Below are positions 7,291-16,116 of a stretch of 32,725 bases of DNA, piece by piece (position 1 is the first letter of the stretch; each line of letters opens with the position of its first letter). The DNA is taken from assembly GCF_015207075.1 (NCBI RefSeq), contig NZ_JADEXN010000002.1, positions 1 through 32,725 on the forward strand. The letters run 5' to 3'. The notes under the pieces were generated by a model. That model saw only the letters and a program-made list of their open reading frames with translations. It did not search any database and was not told where the DNA came from. The stretch is from Zarconia navalis LEGE 11467 (GTDB taxonomy: Bacteria > Cyanobacteriota > Cyanobacteriia > Cyanobacteriales > Geitlerinemataceae). The position numbers and the translations under genes were made by a program.

Positions 7291-8589
7291 TTACAAGCTC
7301 GACAAAACTTCTCGTGCCGTTGCAACGGTGCGATCGATATCTTCCTCGGTATGGGCCAAAGATGTAAACCCGGCTTCAAACTGAGAGGGAGCAAGATAAA
7401 TCCCACGTTCGAGCATGCCCCGATGGAACTTGCCGAATTTATCTAAGTCCGCCTTTTTCGCATCGTCGTAGTTGTGAACGGGACCAGCGGTAAAGAACAT
7501 CCCGAACATGGCGCTGAGTTGACCGCCACACACTTCGTGACCCGTCTCGCGGGCTACCGACAGCAGTCCTTGGGAAAGTTTTGCCGTCATCTTATCGAGC
7601 TGGTCGTAAGCTCCCGGTTTTTGCAATAATTCTAATGTCTTGATTCCCGCCGTCATGGCCAGGGGATTTCCCGAGAGGGTTCCCGCTTGATACATCGGGC
7701 CCGCTGGCGCGACCATGGTCATAATATCTTGACGACCGCCGTAAGCGCCGACAGGTAAACCTCCACCGATGACTTTGCCTAACGTGGTTAAATCTGGGGT
7801 CACGCCAAATTTGGCTTGAGCACCGCCGTAGGAAATCCGGAAACCGGTCATCACTTCATCGAACACCAGTAGCGCGCCATGTTCTTGGGTGAGTTCCCGC
7901 AAGCCTTCAAGGAAACCCGCATCGGGAACGATAAATCCAGAATTGCCTACCACCGGTTCGAGAATAACCCCGGAAATTTGGTCGGGATGTTCGGCAAAGA
8001 GGGCTTTAACCGCTTCTAAGTCGTTGTAGGGTGCGGTGAGGGTGTCGCGGGTGGTGGATTTGGGAACGCCGGGGGAGTCGGGCAGTCCGAGGGTGGCGAC
8101 ACCAGAACCCGCCTTGACGAGGAACATATCGGCGTGGCCGTGATAGCAGCCTTCAAACTTGATGACCTTATCCCGTCCGGTAAAGGCTCGCATCAACCGC
8201 AAGACAGCCATACAGGCTTCGGTGCCCGAATTGACAAAGCGCACCATTTCAATGCTGGGAACGGCATCGACGACCATCTGCGCCAGAACGTTTTCTAGAT
8301 AGCACGGCGCGCCGAAGCTGGTTCCTTTTTCGAGAACGTCGTGGAGGGCACCGAGAACCTCGGGGTGGGCGTGACCGCAAATGGCCGGTCCCCAAGTGCC
8401 CACGTAGTCGATATACTGATTATCATCGACATCCCAAATATAGGCTCCTTTGACGCGATCGAATACGATCGGTTGTCCGCCGACGGATTTGAAGGCTCTT
8501 ACGGGAGAACTAACGCCCCCCGGCATCAACTTTTGAGCCTCCGAAAAAATTTTTTCCGATTGAGTGGTTTTTAAAGCCGCGTAAACCAA
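7291..8589 (-). CDS. hemL: Glutamate-1-semialdehyde 2,1-aminomutase
   Basis: HemL converts glutamate-1-semialdehyde to 5-aminolevulinate, the second dedicated step of the C5 route to heme, chlorophyll and bilins, using PLP in the cytosol. The 432 residues match the family's usual length. Visible hallmarks are [18 protein letters not shown] near the N-terminus, [15 protein letters not shown] (120-134), the gating segment [24 protein letters not shown] (244-251) and the PLP lysine K272 in [18 protein letters not shown]. The start is TTG at 8589, supported by AAGGAGA 8-14 nt upstream; the first in-frame ATG is inside the conserved LMPGG motif, too late. It is divergent from hisIE across 183 bp. 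Confidence 0.97.
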   Translation of the reverse strand: MVYAALKTTQSEKIFSEAQKLMPGGVSSPVRAFKSVGGQPIVFDRVKGAYIWDVDDNQYIDYVGTWGPAICGHAHPEVLGALHDVLEKGTSFGAPCYLENVLAQMVVDAVPSIEMVRFVNSGTEACMAVLRLMRAFTGRDKVIKFEGCYHGHADMFLVKAGSGVATLGLPDSPGVPKSTTRDTLTAPYNDLEAVKALFAEHPDQISGVILEPVVGNSGFIVPDAGFLEGLRELTQEHGALLVFDEVMTGFRISYGGAQAKFGVTPDLTTLGKVIGGGLPVGAYGGRQDIMTMVAPAGPMYQAGTLSGNPLAMTAGIKTLELLQKPGAYDQLDKMTAKLSQGLLSVARETGHEVCGGQLSAMFGMFFTAGPVHNYDDAKKADLDKFGKFHRGMLERGIYLAPSQFEAGFTSLAHTEEDIDRTVATAREVLSSL

Positions 8590-8772
8590 AATATTCTCCT
8601 TAAGTTGTCTGTCAATAGGGGTTTTACAAGTTCGGGTTCGAGAGATACTATATTAGTCGAAATGGGGGACTCCTCCACCCAGATGAATCCTTAATTAATG
8701 TAAACTTCCCAAGAGAGCGGTCAGTATATAAACTGAAACTGAAAACGAAGACTCAAAGTAGACGAACCAACG

Positions 8773-9423
8773 ATGTCAAAAGCCCGAGTTCCAACTTTGA
8801 ACCACTCGATCCCAGTGGAGAAAATCTGCTATGACGATCGGGGATTAGTACCGGCAATCGTGCAAGATTATCTCGATGGTACGGTGCTGATGATGGCGTG
8901 GATGAATCGAGAGTCGCTGCAAAAAACGCTCGATACGGGAGAAACTTGGTTTTGGAGTCGTTCTCGTCAGGAATTATGGCATAAAGGGGAGACCTCGGGA
9001 CACCTCCAAAAGGTGCGCTCGCTGCGATACGATTGCGATAGCGATGCCTTACTGGTGGGGGTAGAACAAATCGGCGATATTGCCTGCCATACGGGAGAAC
9101 GCAGTTGTTTTCACCAAGTGGAGGGGAAGATTTTCGCACCTCCAGCAGATACTCTGTCGGAGTTATTTGCAACAATTTGCGATCGTCGGGATAACCCCCA
9201 ATCTGAGTCGTATACCTGCAAGTTAATCGAAGGTGGTGACAACAAAATTTTGAAAAAAATCGGCGAAGAAGCTGCCGAAGTCGTGATGGCGTGTAAAGAT
9301 GACGATTCCGATGCGATCGCCTCTGAAGTTGCCGACTTGATGTATCATACCTTGGTGGCGCTTGCCTATCATCAAGTCGATGTGCGATCGGTTTACCAAA
9401 AGCTACAAGATCGAAAAAAATAA
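8773..9423 (+). CDS. hisIE: Bifunctional phosphoribosyl-AMP cyclohydrolase / phosphoribosyl-ATP pyrophosphatase
   Basis: The 216-residue fusion catalyses steps 2 and 3 of histidine synthesis. The N-terminal HisI domain (about 18-120) shows [31 protein letters not shown] and the metal site: D87, D89, D91 with Cys 88, 105 and 112 ([16 protein letters not shown]), which hold Mg and Zn. The C-terminal HisE domain (about 125-214) shows [30 protein letters not shown] and [15 protein letters not shown], the acidic helices that bind the pyrophosphate metal. The ATG at 8773 is the only sensible start; its ribosome site is weak. A hairpin with a T-run follows the stop. The large minus-strand frame over this gene is a shadow. 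Confidence 0.96.
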   Translation: MSKARVPTLNHSIPVEKICYDDRGLVPAIVQDYLDGTVLMMAWMNRESLQKTLDTGETWFWSRSRQELWHKGETSGHLQKVRSLRYDCDSDALLVGVEQIGDIACHTGERSCFHQVEGKIFAPPADTLSELFATICDRRDNPQSESYTCKLIEGGDNKILKKIGEEAAEVVMACKDDDSDAIASEVADLMYHTLVALAYHQVDVRSVYQKLQDRKK

Positions 9424-9432
9424 CAGACAATG

Positions 9433-9468
9433 GAAAGATAAACGAATTGTAAATCTTTCTTTTGTTTT
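9433..9468 (+). terminator. Probable intrinsic terminator of hisIE
   Basis: GAAAGAT (9433-9439) pairs with ATCTTTC (9453-9459), and is followed by TTTTGTTTT. It starts 10 bp after the hisIE stop. The stem is short and AT-rich, so it is likely but not strong. Confidence 0.6.
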
Positions 9469-9661
9469 GGTTAGAATCCGAGTTGAAAAACGAGCTGAAG
9501 TCGATCGTTCGTTGAGGCTCAATGCGAGCGAGTTATGACTCACTTCACCGCGCTAAGTTATTGTCAAGGTTTTAGAAGAAGATTTTAACGGTTACCATCG
9601 CAACTTCAGCCACCGAATTTTACTCTTGTGTTACACAATTAGCGTATCTAAAGTTCAAATA

Positions 9662-10036
9662 ATGACCATTCTGACTAGCCAAGAAATTGCTCGTTATCGG
9701 TCTGAATTAGCAGAATGTCCGGGAGCCCTCGCAGCTCTCGATACCATCGAAGACTGCGAGGGAGATCTAGAAGATGCGGCAATTTCCCTTGGAATTCAAG
9801 TTGGACAACAACCCGATCGTGGTGATTGGCTAGATGGTTTGGCAAAACGTTGTCGCGTGGCAATTTGTCAGGAAGAATTTCAGGAAAGTTTGGTGCGAGG
9901 TGAGTTAGCACCTGTGGTGAACCACTTAGTTGCTCAGAAAATTTGTCCGGCGATTTTAGCCACACCGGTTGCGATCTATGCGATCGAACAAGGGATCGAA
10001 CAGTTTTGCGAACCCCTTAGTTTTAAACAGCTTTGA
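9662..10036 (+). CDS. Conserved-looking hypothetical protein (124 aa)
   Basis: A soluble, acidic 124-residue protein starting MTILTSQEIARYRSELAECP. I do not recognise a named family, although the composition and codon use match neighbouring genes. It contains no signal peptide or membrane segment; it is helical by inspection, with four Cys (residues about 19, 31, 70 and 75, plus two later) that are not arranged as a zinc knuckle. The ATG at 9662 is preferred to a TTG at 9626, which adds a poor leader. The gene is alone, between hisIE and the pentapeptide-repeat gene on the same strand, with long gaps on both sides. Confidence 0.7.
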   Translation: MTILTSQEIARYRSELAECPGALAALDTIEDCEGDLEDAAISLGIQVGQQPDRGDWLDGLAKRCRVAICQEEFQESLVRGELAPVVNHLVAQKICPAILATPVAIYAIEQGIEQFCEPLSFKQL

Positions 10037-10427
10037 TAGATCTTTCTACGCTTTTACGAGTTTTCCGATCTTTTTCTTGAAAGAAGGTACTAATACGTAA
10101 GGATACGCAATCTGGTCGATCGCCTTTTTTTCCTAACATCGTTCGGGCTGTAAACCTTATCATTCTTGCAGTTGAGCGATTTTTTGCGATCGAGCTTTTG
10201 ACGTTCGGAAGTCATCAATTTTTTCACAGTCAAAGAAGTTTACGTATTTTTTACGAGACTTACGCATAAATTTACTCTTTCTTTAAAACGAATCGTATCA
10301 AAATTCAGCATAATATCTGAAGACAGTCCTTGTGCCAAAAAGCAATAATGAAGTAGGGAGTTATAGCAGCCCTCATAGAAATGAAGCGGGATGAGTAGAG
10401 GCAATCGTTAAGGACATCGGAGGAAAA
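10037..10427. other. Gene-free stretch before the pentapeptide-repeat gene
   Basis: About 390 bp, AT-rich with several T-runs. No frame, tRNA or clear terminator stem is visible. Near 10363 there is a lone tatagcag sequence like the end of the MITE-like element at 19589, without a matching partner. Confidence 0.45.
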
Positions 10428-10925
10428 ATGAAACGCAATATTCTCGCGATCGCTATGTTGCTAATCCCGACCGGGTGGGCTGTTCCAAGTGATGCCGCAA
10501 ATCCCGAACACGTTCGCCAAGTGATTGAGACCAGATTTTGTATTGGATGCGATCTTTCTGAAGCCGACCTCAGTGGAGTCGATTTACGCGGCGCAAATTT
10601 GGGTGGGTCGGACTTATACGAAGCGAATCTCCAGGATGTAGATTTATCGGGAGCCAACTTAACCGACGCTCACCTAGATTCAACGGATTTACGGAGAGCG
10701 AACTTAAAAGGTGTGATTCTCGAATGGGCGAACTTGGAAGGTGCGAATTTAAGTGGCGCCAATCTAAGTAGCGTAAATTTAGAATGGACGAACTTGGGTA
10801 AAACGAATTTAAGCGGAGCGAACTTACGCCGAGCGACCCTCAACGATTTCGATATGGACAGCTTAAATCTTTGCGGTGCAACCATGCCCGACGGATCGAT
10901 TTCGACTGTTGGCTGTGAGGAATAG
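10428..10925 (+). CDS. Secreted pentapeptide-repeat protein
   Basis: A 165-residue protein with a signal peptide (MKRNILAIAMLLIPTGWAVP, probable cleavage after SDA) followed from about residue 44 by roughly 18-20 tandem A(D/N)LXX repeats (such as ADLSG, ANLGG, ANLSG), which fold as a right-handed quadrilateral beta-helix. The Cys pair CIGCDL just before the first repeat is a common cyanobacterial arrangement. The protein should act in the periplasm or thylakoid lumen; no specific role is known. The start is firm: GGAGG lies 6-10 nt before the ATG. A hairpin terminator follows at 11073-11105. The minus-strand frames here are repeat shadows. Confidence 0.93.
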   Translation: MKRNILAIAMLLIPTGWAVPSDAANPEHVRQVIETRFCIGCDLSEADLSGVDLRGANLGGSDLYEANLQDVDLSGANLTDAHLDSTDLRRANLKGVILEWANLEGANLSGANLSSVNLEWTNLGKTNLSGANLRRATLNDFDMDSLNLCGATMPDGSISTVGCEE

Positions 10926-11072
10926 TTGGACGCAAGTTTTGAGTGGTAACCGTTGGGCAACAAATTGTTCTCGTCCTCTAGGTTGCTCGACTTCAGGAGA
11001 AATACAGTTTTCTCGTTTTGTGAAATCGCGATCGAAACTCGATAACTCATGAAAAACCTAACTCGGGTTTGA

Positions 11073-11106
11073 TAGGGTAGTGTCTACGGCACTACCCTAA
11101 ATTTTT
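11073..11106 (+). terminator. Intrinsic terminator after the pentapeptide-repeat gene
   Basis: A perfect 10-bp stem (11073-11082 with 11090-11099, core AGGGTAGTG/CACTACCCT) with a 7-nt loop, followed by AATTTTT. It lies about 150 bp past the stop of the pentapeptide-repeat gene. Confidence 0.7.
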
Positions 11107-11201
11107 GGGCTCTCTCGTTCGAGAGCTGCGGGCTGAATATGCCATCGGACATTTCTAGAAAAGAGGTTCAAAGTCTAATCTAGAGCGAAAATTGAGTTTT
11201 C

Positions 11202-11792
11202 ATGTCTATTTCTACACGGGAACTCTTCAAGATAGCCGATCTCCTTGGTCTTTTAAAGAAGCGATCGAGGAAAGAGTTGTACGCATGTTATCCCAATTTA
11301 CTCGATCGCGACGATATTGAATCGTTATCCGACATCGAACTTTGGGATGTGTCTGTTACCGGATTTATTCCCCTATTTGAATGCGGTTGCGGACATCGAG
11401 ATATTTTAATCGTTAATGGCAAAGAGTCCGGTACGGTGATGACATTTTCGGATGCCGATCGCTGGTTGGCAAACTCAAATCAAACTTTCTCGCAATATTA
11501 TTTAGCTTGGCTAAACGAAAATTTAAGAGATTTCGATCGATGCCAAGAACTGATGAATACCACCCAATCGGTTAAAGACATCGAAGGGAGGATGTATCTC
11601 GAACGAATATCGGCACGTCAGTCGGGAGAAAGACGATTTTCCGGTTCTGGAGCGATCGATTTAATCGTTAGTTTAATTAATATTGAAAAACCCGTCGAAC
11701 TCTTCGGTCGTTCCGGACAAATTCTCATTCGTCCCGGCCAAACAGAATGGGTCGATCGAAAATTGCAAGAGTGGAGAAATTCTCACCGATAA
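11202..11792 (+). CDS. Hypothetical protein (196 aa), weakly SUKH/SMI1-like
   Basis: A soluble protein starting MSISTRELFKIADLLGLLKK with no signal peptide or membrane helix. The middle (about residues 52-105: GFIPLFECGCGHRDILIVNG, then GTVMTFSDADRWLANSNQTF and FSQYYLAWL) has the pattern of a SUKH (SMI1/KNR4) core: a strand with a Gly-His/Asp turn, a strand, a GTV strand, then a helix with a Phe..Leu pair. SUKH proteins often act as immunity proteins to toxins. This is a pattern-level guess only; no toxin gene is next to it. The C-terminal part (about 145-196) may be a second small domain. The ATG at 11202 has no strong ribosome site. The gene stands between two terminator-separated units. 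Confidence 0.65.
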   Translation: MSISTRELFKIADLLGLLKKRSRKELYACYPNLLDRDDIESLSDIELWDVSVTGFIPLFECGCGHRDILIVNGKESGTVMTFSDADRWLANSNQTFSQYYLAWLNENLRDFDRCQELMNTTQSVKDIEGRMYLERISARQSGERRFSGSGAIDLIVSLINIEKPVELFGRSGQILIRPGQTEWVDRKLQEWRNSHR

Positions 11793-11807
11793 AAACGTTC
11801 GAGAAAA

Positions 11808-13019
11808 CTAGGAAACCAGGCGCGTAAATCGCTTTTTTCCCACCTGCAATACCTTGCCCACCAATGCCGACGGCGAGTCAAATGCCACATTCACATCCGA
11901 AATGCGATCGCCATCTAAACGTACCGCACCTCCTTGAATTTGTCGCCGTCCCTCGCCGCTACTCTTACACAACCCACTCGCACCCAAAATATAAAATAAC
12001 TTCGCTGGAAACTCGATCCCCGCTAGGGAAAATTCCGGAACGGCTTTTTCTGTTCCCGTCGTACCTCCACCAACCAAGGTCATTGCTGCTTGCTGTGCTT
12101 GGACGGCTGCCTCCTGGCTGTGGTATTGGGTGACGATATCCAGCGCCAGCAACTTTTGTCGTTCTCGGGGATTTTCGGGTAGGGAGGCAAGATTTCGATC
12201 GGTCAACAGCTCGAAATACTGCCCTATTAAAGTATCTGGTGTTTTTTCCAACTTGGAGTACATCGACAGCGCATCCTCTTTCATCCCTACGTAGTTATTC
12301 AAAGATTTCGACATCTTCTGTTCCCCGTCGGTACCGATGAGAATGGGTAAAAGTAAGCCAAATTGGGGTTTTTGACCGAAATGGCGCTGTAGATCGCGTC
12401 CCACCGCCAAATTGAATTTCTGATCCGTCCCGCCTAACTCCACATCCGCTTCCACCGCCACCGAGTCGTACCCCTGCATTAGGGGATAGAAAAACTCGTG
12501 CAAGTAAATCGGGTTTCCCTGTTCGTAACGCAGTGAAAACCCTTCCTTTGCCAGCATTTGTCCGACCGTCATCGTCGAAAGCAACTCTAGGGTTTTCGCC
12601 AAATCCAGCTTCGACAACCATTCGGAGTTGTAGCGAATTTCCAACCGTCCCGGTGTCTCGAAATCCAGAATCGGACGAACTTGTTCTAAGTACGTTTGGG
12701 CATTATTTTTGACATCTTCTGAAGTTAACTGCTTGCGCACCTCCGATTTCCCCGTCGGATCGCCAATCCGGGCAGTAAAATCACCAATAATCAAGACGGC
12801 AGTGTGGCCTGCATCCTGAAATGCCCGCAGCTTGCGAACCGGGATACTATGACCCACGTGTAAGTCAGAACCCGTGGGATCGATTCCGAGTTTCACCCGC
12901 AGGGGGCGATCGCTTTGGGTTAAGAGTCGAGCGAGATTTTCACTCGGGTCGTCAGATTCGGGTTTGTCGGGAAAAATTTCCTCAGTTCCCCGAAATAACC
13001 AAGACAGGCTGGTATTCAT
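11808..13019 (-). CDS. tyrS: Tyrosyl-tRNA synthetase
   Basis: TyrRS charges tRNA-Tyr with tyrosine in the cytosol. The 403 residues show a class I synthetase: [17 protein letters not shown] with the HIGH-like HVGH (54-57), [12 protein letters not shown] (79-90), the tyrosine and ATP pocket around [19 protein letters not shown], and KMSKS at 235-239. The C-terminal S4-like RNA-binding domain covers about 335-403 ([19 protein letters not shown]). The KMSKS form and length fit the TyrZ-type enzymes common in cyanobacteria. The ATG at 13019 is the natural start, with a weak ribosome site. It is divergent from the PBP gene across 286 bp. Confidence 0.97.
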   Translation of the reverse strand: MNTSLSWLFRGTEEIFPDKPESDDPSENLARLLTQSDRPLRVKLGIDPTGSDLHVGHSIPVRKLRAFQDAGHTAVLIIGDFTARIGDPTGKSEVRKQLTSEDVKNNAQTYLEQVRPILDFETPGRLEIRYNSEWLSKLDLAKTLELLSTMTVGQMLAKEGFSLRYEQGNPIYLHEFFYPLMQGYDSVAVEADVELGGTDQKFNLAVGRDLQRHFGQKPQFGLLLPILIGTDGEQKMSKSLNNYVGMKEDALSMYSKLEKTPDTLIGQYFELLTDRNLASLPENPRERQKLLALDIVTQYHSQEAAVQAQQAAMTLVGGGTTGTEKAVPEFSLAGIEFPAKLFYILGASGLCKSSGEGRRQIQGGAVRLDGDRISDVNVAFDSPSALVGKVLQVGKKRFTRLVS

Positions 13020-13188
13020 ATCGTATTCGCGCTCGGCAATCCTTGCTATTATCGCTTAGAATCGAATGCGTATGAAGTAAAGTAGATCTCATTAAGATTT
13101 AGATCGAAAAATCCACTCCGCGCGATCGCATCCCCAGCTAAACAGGCTCTATTGGGTCTTAATGAGCGATCCCACGGTCGGTCTACTT

Positions 13189-13214
13189 ACAGATACCGAT
13201 TACAGGTACCGAGT
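13189..13214. repeat. Tandem 13-bp imperfect repeat in the tyrS-PBP promoter region
   Basis: acagataccgatt (13189-13201) is followed directly by acaggtaccgagt (13202-13214), matching at 11 of 13 positions. It sits about 90-115 bp before the PBP start, where adjacent copies could bind a regulator. Confidence 0.35.
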
Positions 13215-13305
13215 ACTGTTGTTTAACCGTCCGGGTATGTCTAACCAGAGTCCCCACACACCCTACCCTCGGGTCAAGTTCATCTGTTGAGGAAGTGAAA
13301 TCACT

Positions 13306-15228
13306 GTGTCAGTCAACACGATTCAACCAGGCAAACCCGGAACGCCCGTGCGGGTTTTCCGGTTCGTACAATCCGTCAGCAAAGTAACGGCAGGCACCGT
13401 TCTCGGCATTACGATGCTCGCCAGTTCCGTGGTGGCCGGAGGGTTGGTCGGTCTGGCCATTAGTTTCCGGAATTTACCGGATGTGAGGATTCTCCGCAGC
13501 TACGTGCCGACCGAAACCAGCCATATTTACGATATCGATGGCAAGCTGCTGTTTAGCATCCACGACGAAGCCAACCGAGAAGTCGTCCCCCTGCATCAAA
13601 TCTCCGATAACTTAAAGCTGGCAGTACTCGCCATTGAAGATAGTCATTTTTATCTCCACCACGGCATCAATCCCAGCGCTGTCGTGCGGGCATTTTTGGC
13701 TAACTGGGAGGAAGGGCAAACGGTAGAAGGGGCTTCTACCCTGACGATGCAGTTGGTCAAAAACCTGTTTTTGTCCCCAGAACGCGCCTTTAGTCGCAAA
13801 ATCGCCGAAGCGGTGATGGCTATTCGGATCGAACAGATTTTAGAGAAAAACGAGCTGTTCGAGCTATATCTCAATCAGGTGTACTGGGGTCACAACCTCT
13901 ACGGGGCAGAAACCGCCGCCCGCAGCTTTTTCTTCAAGTCAGCTTCGGAGTTAACCCTCGGAGAAGCCGCGATGATGGCGGGGTTAATTCAAGCCCCCGA
14001 AGAGTATAGTCCCTTTGTCAATTATCAAACAGCTCGCGAGCGGCAGGCATTGGTGTTGAGTCGGATGGTCGAACTCCAGTGGATTAGCCCGGAAGAAGCG
14101 GAAACCGCCCGCAAACAACCCATCGGCTTGGGGCGCGTCACCTCGTTTCCCACCAGCAAGCTGCCTTACGTCACCGAACCGGTGATTCAGGAACTGACCG
14201 ACAGGTTCGGTCGCGATGCGGTCGTAAAAGGGGGGATGCGGGTACAGACCACCTTCGATTCCGCCTTGCAAAAAACTGTCGAAGATACGGCCGCCTACTG
14301 GCACGACGTTCTTTACTCTCAGGGAATCTATTACGATTACGAACAGGGACAACTGGCGATCGCCGCTGTCGATCCCCGCACTCATTTCGTTAAAGCCATG
14401 GCCGGTGGATACAGCTACAAAGCCAGCCAGTTCAACCGTGCCGTTCAAGCGCGCCGCCAGCCCGGATCGTCTTTTAAGCCTTTCGTCTACTACGCGGCGT
14501 TTGCCTCGGGAGACTACACCCCCGAATCGATCGTCAGCGACTCCCCCGTCAGCTATCCCGACGGAGATGGATACTACTCTCCTCAAAACTATGGTGGCGG
14601 TTTCTCCGGGGCGATCTCAATTCGCAACGCTCTAGAAGTGTCGTTGAATATCCCGGCAGTTACCCTAGGTCAGGCTGTGGGTCTGAATAAAGTGATCGAA
14701 ATCTGTCGGATTTTGGGAGTCAAGAGTCCGATCGATCCGGTGATTTCCCTACCGTTGGGTGCTGTGGACTTGACTCCGCTAGAAATGGCGGGGGCCTTTG
14801 CCACCTTTGCCAATGACGGCTGGCGCTCGGAAACCACCTTCATCGTTCAAGTGACCGATAGTGGTGGTAACGTCTTGCTCGATAATACCCCCAAACCTCG
14901 CCTCGTCCTCGATCCATGGGCGGCAGCTTCTCTCAATGACGTGTTGCAAGGGGTGATTACCCGAGGGACGGCCAAAAATGCAAATATCGGTCGTCCGGCT
15001 GCTGGAAAAACGGGAACGACCTCCTCGGAACGAGATGTCTGGTTTGTCGGGTATACGCCGCAGATGTCTGTTGCGGTCTGGGCGGGTCATGACGATTACT
15101 ATCCCCTCAGCTACGGTTCGACGGGGGGTCAGGTGGTGGCTCCGGTGTGGAGAGATTTTATGCTTAAAGCTCTAGAAGGAGAACCGGTTGAGAGCTTTAC
15201 CCCGGCAGGTCAGTTCGATCCTCCGTAA
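13306..15228 (+). CDS. Class A penicillin-binding protein (PBP1-type transglycosylase/transpeptidase)
   Basis: This enzyme polymerises lipid II into glycan strands and cross-links the peptides, on the outer face of the inner membrane. The 640 residues have a short cytoplasmic N-terminus, one membrane anchor (about 27-52), a GT51 domain (about 75-250) with the catalytic Glu at 111 in IEDSHF, EGASTLTMQLVKNLFL, and the membrane-near LYLNQVYWGHNLYGAETAA, then a transpeptidase domain (about 330-600) with S388-S-F-K391, S446-L-N and K568-T-G-T. All catalytic motifs are intact. The start is GTG at 13306, with GAGGAAGTG 10-18 nt before it. Cyanobacteria carry several such paralogues; which one this is cannot be told here. 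It converges on the DUF1825 gene. Confidence 0.95.
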   Translation: MSVNTIQPGKPGTPVRVFRFVQSVSKVTAGTVLGITMLASSVVAGGLVGLAISFRNLPDVRILRSYVPTETSHIYDIDGKLLFSIHDEANREVVPLHQISDNLKLAVLAIEDSHFYLHHGINPSAVVRAFLANWEEGQTVEGASTLTMQLVKNLFLSPERAFSRKIAEAVMAIRIEQILEKNELFELYLNQVYWGHNLYGAETAARSFFFKSASELTLGEAAMMAGLIQAPEEYSPFVNYQTARERQALVLSRMVELQWISPEEAETARKQPIGLGRVTSFPTSKLPYVTEPVIQELTDRFGRDAVVKGGMRVQTTFDSALQKTVEDTAAYWHDVLYSQGIYYDYEQGQLAIAAVDPRTHFVKAMAGGYSYKASQFNRAVQARRQPGSSFKPFVYYAAFASGDYTPESIVSDSPVSYPDGDGYYSPQNYGGGFSGAISIRNALEVSLNIPAVTLGQAVGLNKVIEICRILGVKSPIDPVISLPLGAVDLTPLEMAGAFATFANDGWRSETTFIVQVTDSGGNVLLDNTPKPRLVLDPWAAASLNDVLQGVITRGTAKNANIGRPAAGKTGTTSSERDVWFVGYTPQMSVAVWAGHDDYYPLSYGSTGGQVVAPVWRDFMLKALEGEPVESFTPAGQFDPP

Positions 15229-15310
15229 GGTTGCCCGGAAACAAGCACATGGAGGAGCGACCCATCTGCGATCGCGTCTCCACAGCTTTACCTCAGTCAC
15301 AGCCCGTCCT

Positions 15311-15628
15311 CTATTTCTCGATTTCTCCTTTCATTCGTTCCAGGGTTTGATGCATCTGGTCGAACATTTGCTGTGCGGTAATCCCAAATTGTCCCAGTTG
15401 CGTATTGAGCTGCTGGACGGTCATCTGAGCCATAAAATCTTCCGATAGCTCGAAGCGCTTCATAAAAATTCGGTAGCGCTCCATCATTGCTTCCATTTGC
15501 TCGATGTACTGCTTTTTGCCCTCGCGATCGAATTTGCCGTACTTGCTGCCGAGTCCCACCAGAGCTTGATAGTCCTCAAATAGCTGTTTGGCTTCTTGTT
15601 GAACGATATCTGAATCAAAAAATCCCAT
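15311..15628 (-). CDS. DUF1825 family protein
   Basis: A 105-residue, mainly alpha-helical soluble protein that I recognise as the DUF1825 family, found almost only in cyanobacteria: MGFFDSDIVQQEAKQLFEDY at the start, YGKFDREGKKQYIEQMEAMM and FELSEDFMAQMTVQQLNTQL further on. The function is unknown. The ATG at 15628 gives the family's conserved MGFFDS start; a GTG four codons upstream is open but less likely. The gene is convergent with the PBP gene, 82 bp apart. Confidence 0.9.
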   Translation of the reverse strand: MGFFDSDIVQQEAKQLFEDYQALVGLGSKYGKFDREGKKQYIEQMEAMMERYRIFMKRFELSEDFMAQMTVQQLNTQLGQFGITAQQMFDQMHQTLERMKGEIEK

Positions 15629-15915
15629 AGTCGTTTTCACCGTAAAATTCTTTTAAGTGCTTCTAAAAAATAAAAAACCGGGCAGATCGATCGGAGTATC
15701 CGCGCGCAGCCGCAGAGCGCTTGACTCATTCGATACGACGGCAGTACGGATATCTTTTATCTTAGACCAGCCTCAATGATTGCTTCAATTCTGGTCTGGG
15801 TTCGGGTTGCAACACTTTGTAGTAGTGAGAAGTCGGGAGAATGGGGAGGACTCAGGAACAAAAGAAAATGGGAAAATCGCGACTCACATCGGACTTTCAC
15901 AAATCCATAGAATTT

Positions 15916-16116
15916 TTAATGGGTAACGATACCCGTGCGAAGTGCTTTAACGTCGAGATCGTGCAAACCGATATATGCCTTGCCATTGTGAAGTTCTCGT
16001 ACCGCAGTTCTAGCAGGCGATTTCGTCTTCTTTGGGTTGGGACGAGTAGGATTCTCGATTGAATGGCGAACCTCATCCCAGAATCCTACACCTGAATCCT
16101 GACGTTGAAATAGTCT
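15916..16116 (-). other. In-frame continuation past the kinase stop codon (66 codons)
   Basis: After the kinase TAA (16119-16117) the same frame stays open for 66 codons, to a TAA at 15918-15916. The translation looks protein-like at its end (ARTAVRELHNGKAYIGLHDL, then DVKALRTGIVTH). It has no ATG, GTG or TTG early in the frame, apart from a TTG near the end. Options are a lost C-terminal extension, stop readthrough, a separate gene with an unusual start, or chance. Confidence 0.25.
16046..16089 (-). repeat. 10-bp inverted repeat just downstream of the kinase gene
   Basis: GTAGGATTCT (16046-16055) and AGAATCCTAC (16080-16089) are perfect reverse complements with a 24-nt spacer, 28 bp past the kinase stop. 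It may act as the kinase terminator, although no T-run follows. Confidence 0.4.

Larger units (their letters stand above)
15629..16116. other. Region between DUF1825 and the kinase; no confident gene
   Basis: Nearly 490 bp. A 73-codon plus-strand frame at 15841-16062 has a poor composition and no ribosome site. On the minus strand the kinase frame stays open after its stop codon from 16116 to 15916, listed below. A 10-bp inverted repeat (16046-16055 and 16080-16089) lies just past the kinase stop. I see no RNA gene. Confidence 0.4.

Noticed and set aside
8753-9430. 225-codon minus-strand frame over hisIE
   Set aside because: It mirrors the hisIE gene completely; hisIE has full family motifs and the minus frame has none.
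10363-10390. A third MITE copy beginning tatagcag
   Set aside because: Only one end is present; no matching inverted end was found within a few hundred bases.
15841-16062. 73-codon plus-strand frame
   Set aside because: No ribosome site, no recognisable motif, and Arg/Ser-rich shadow-like composition.
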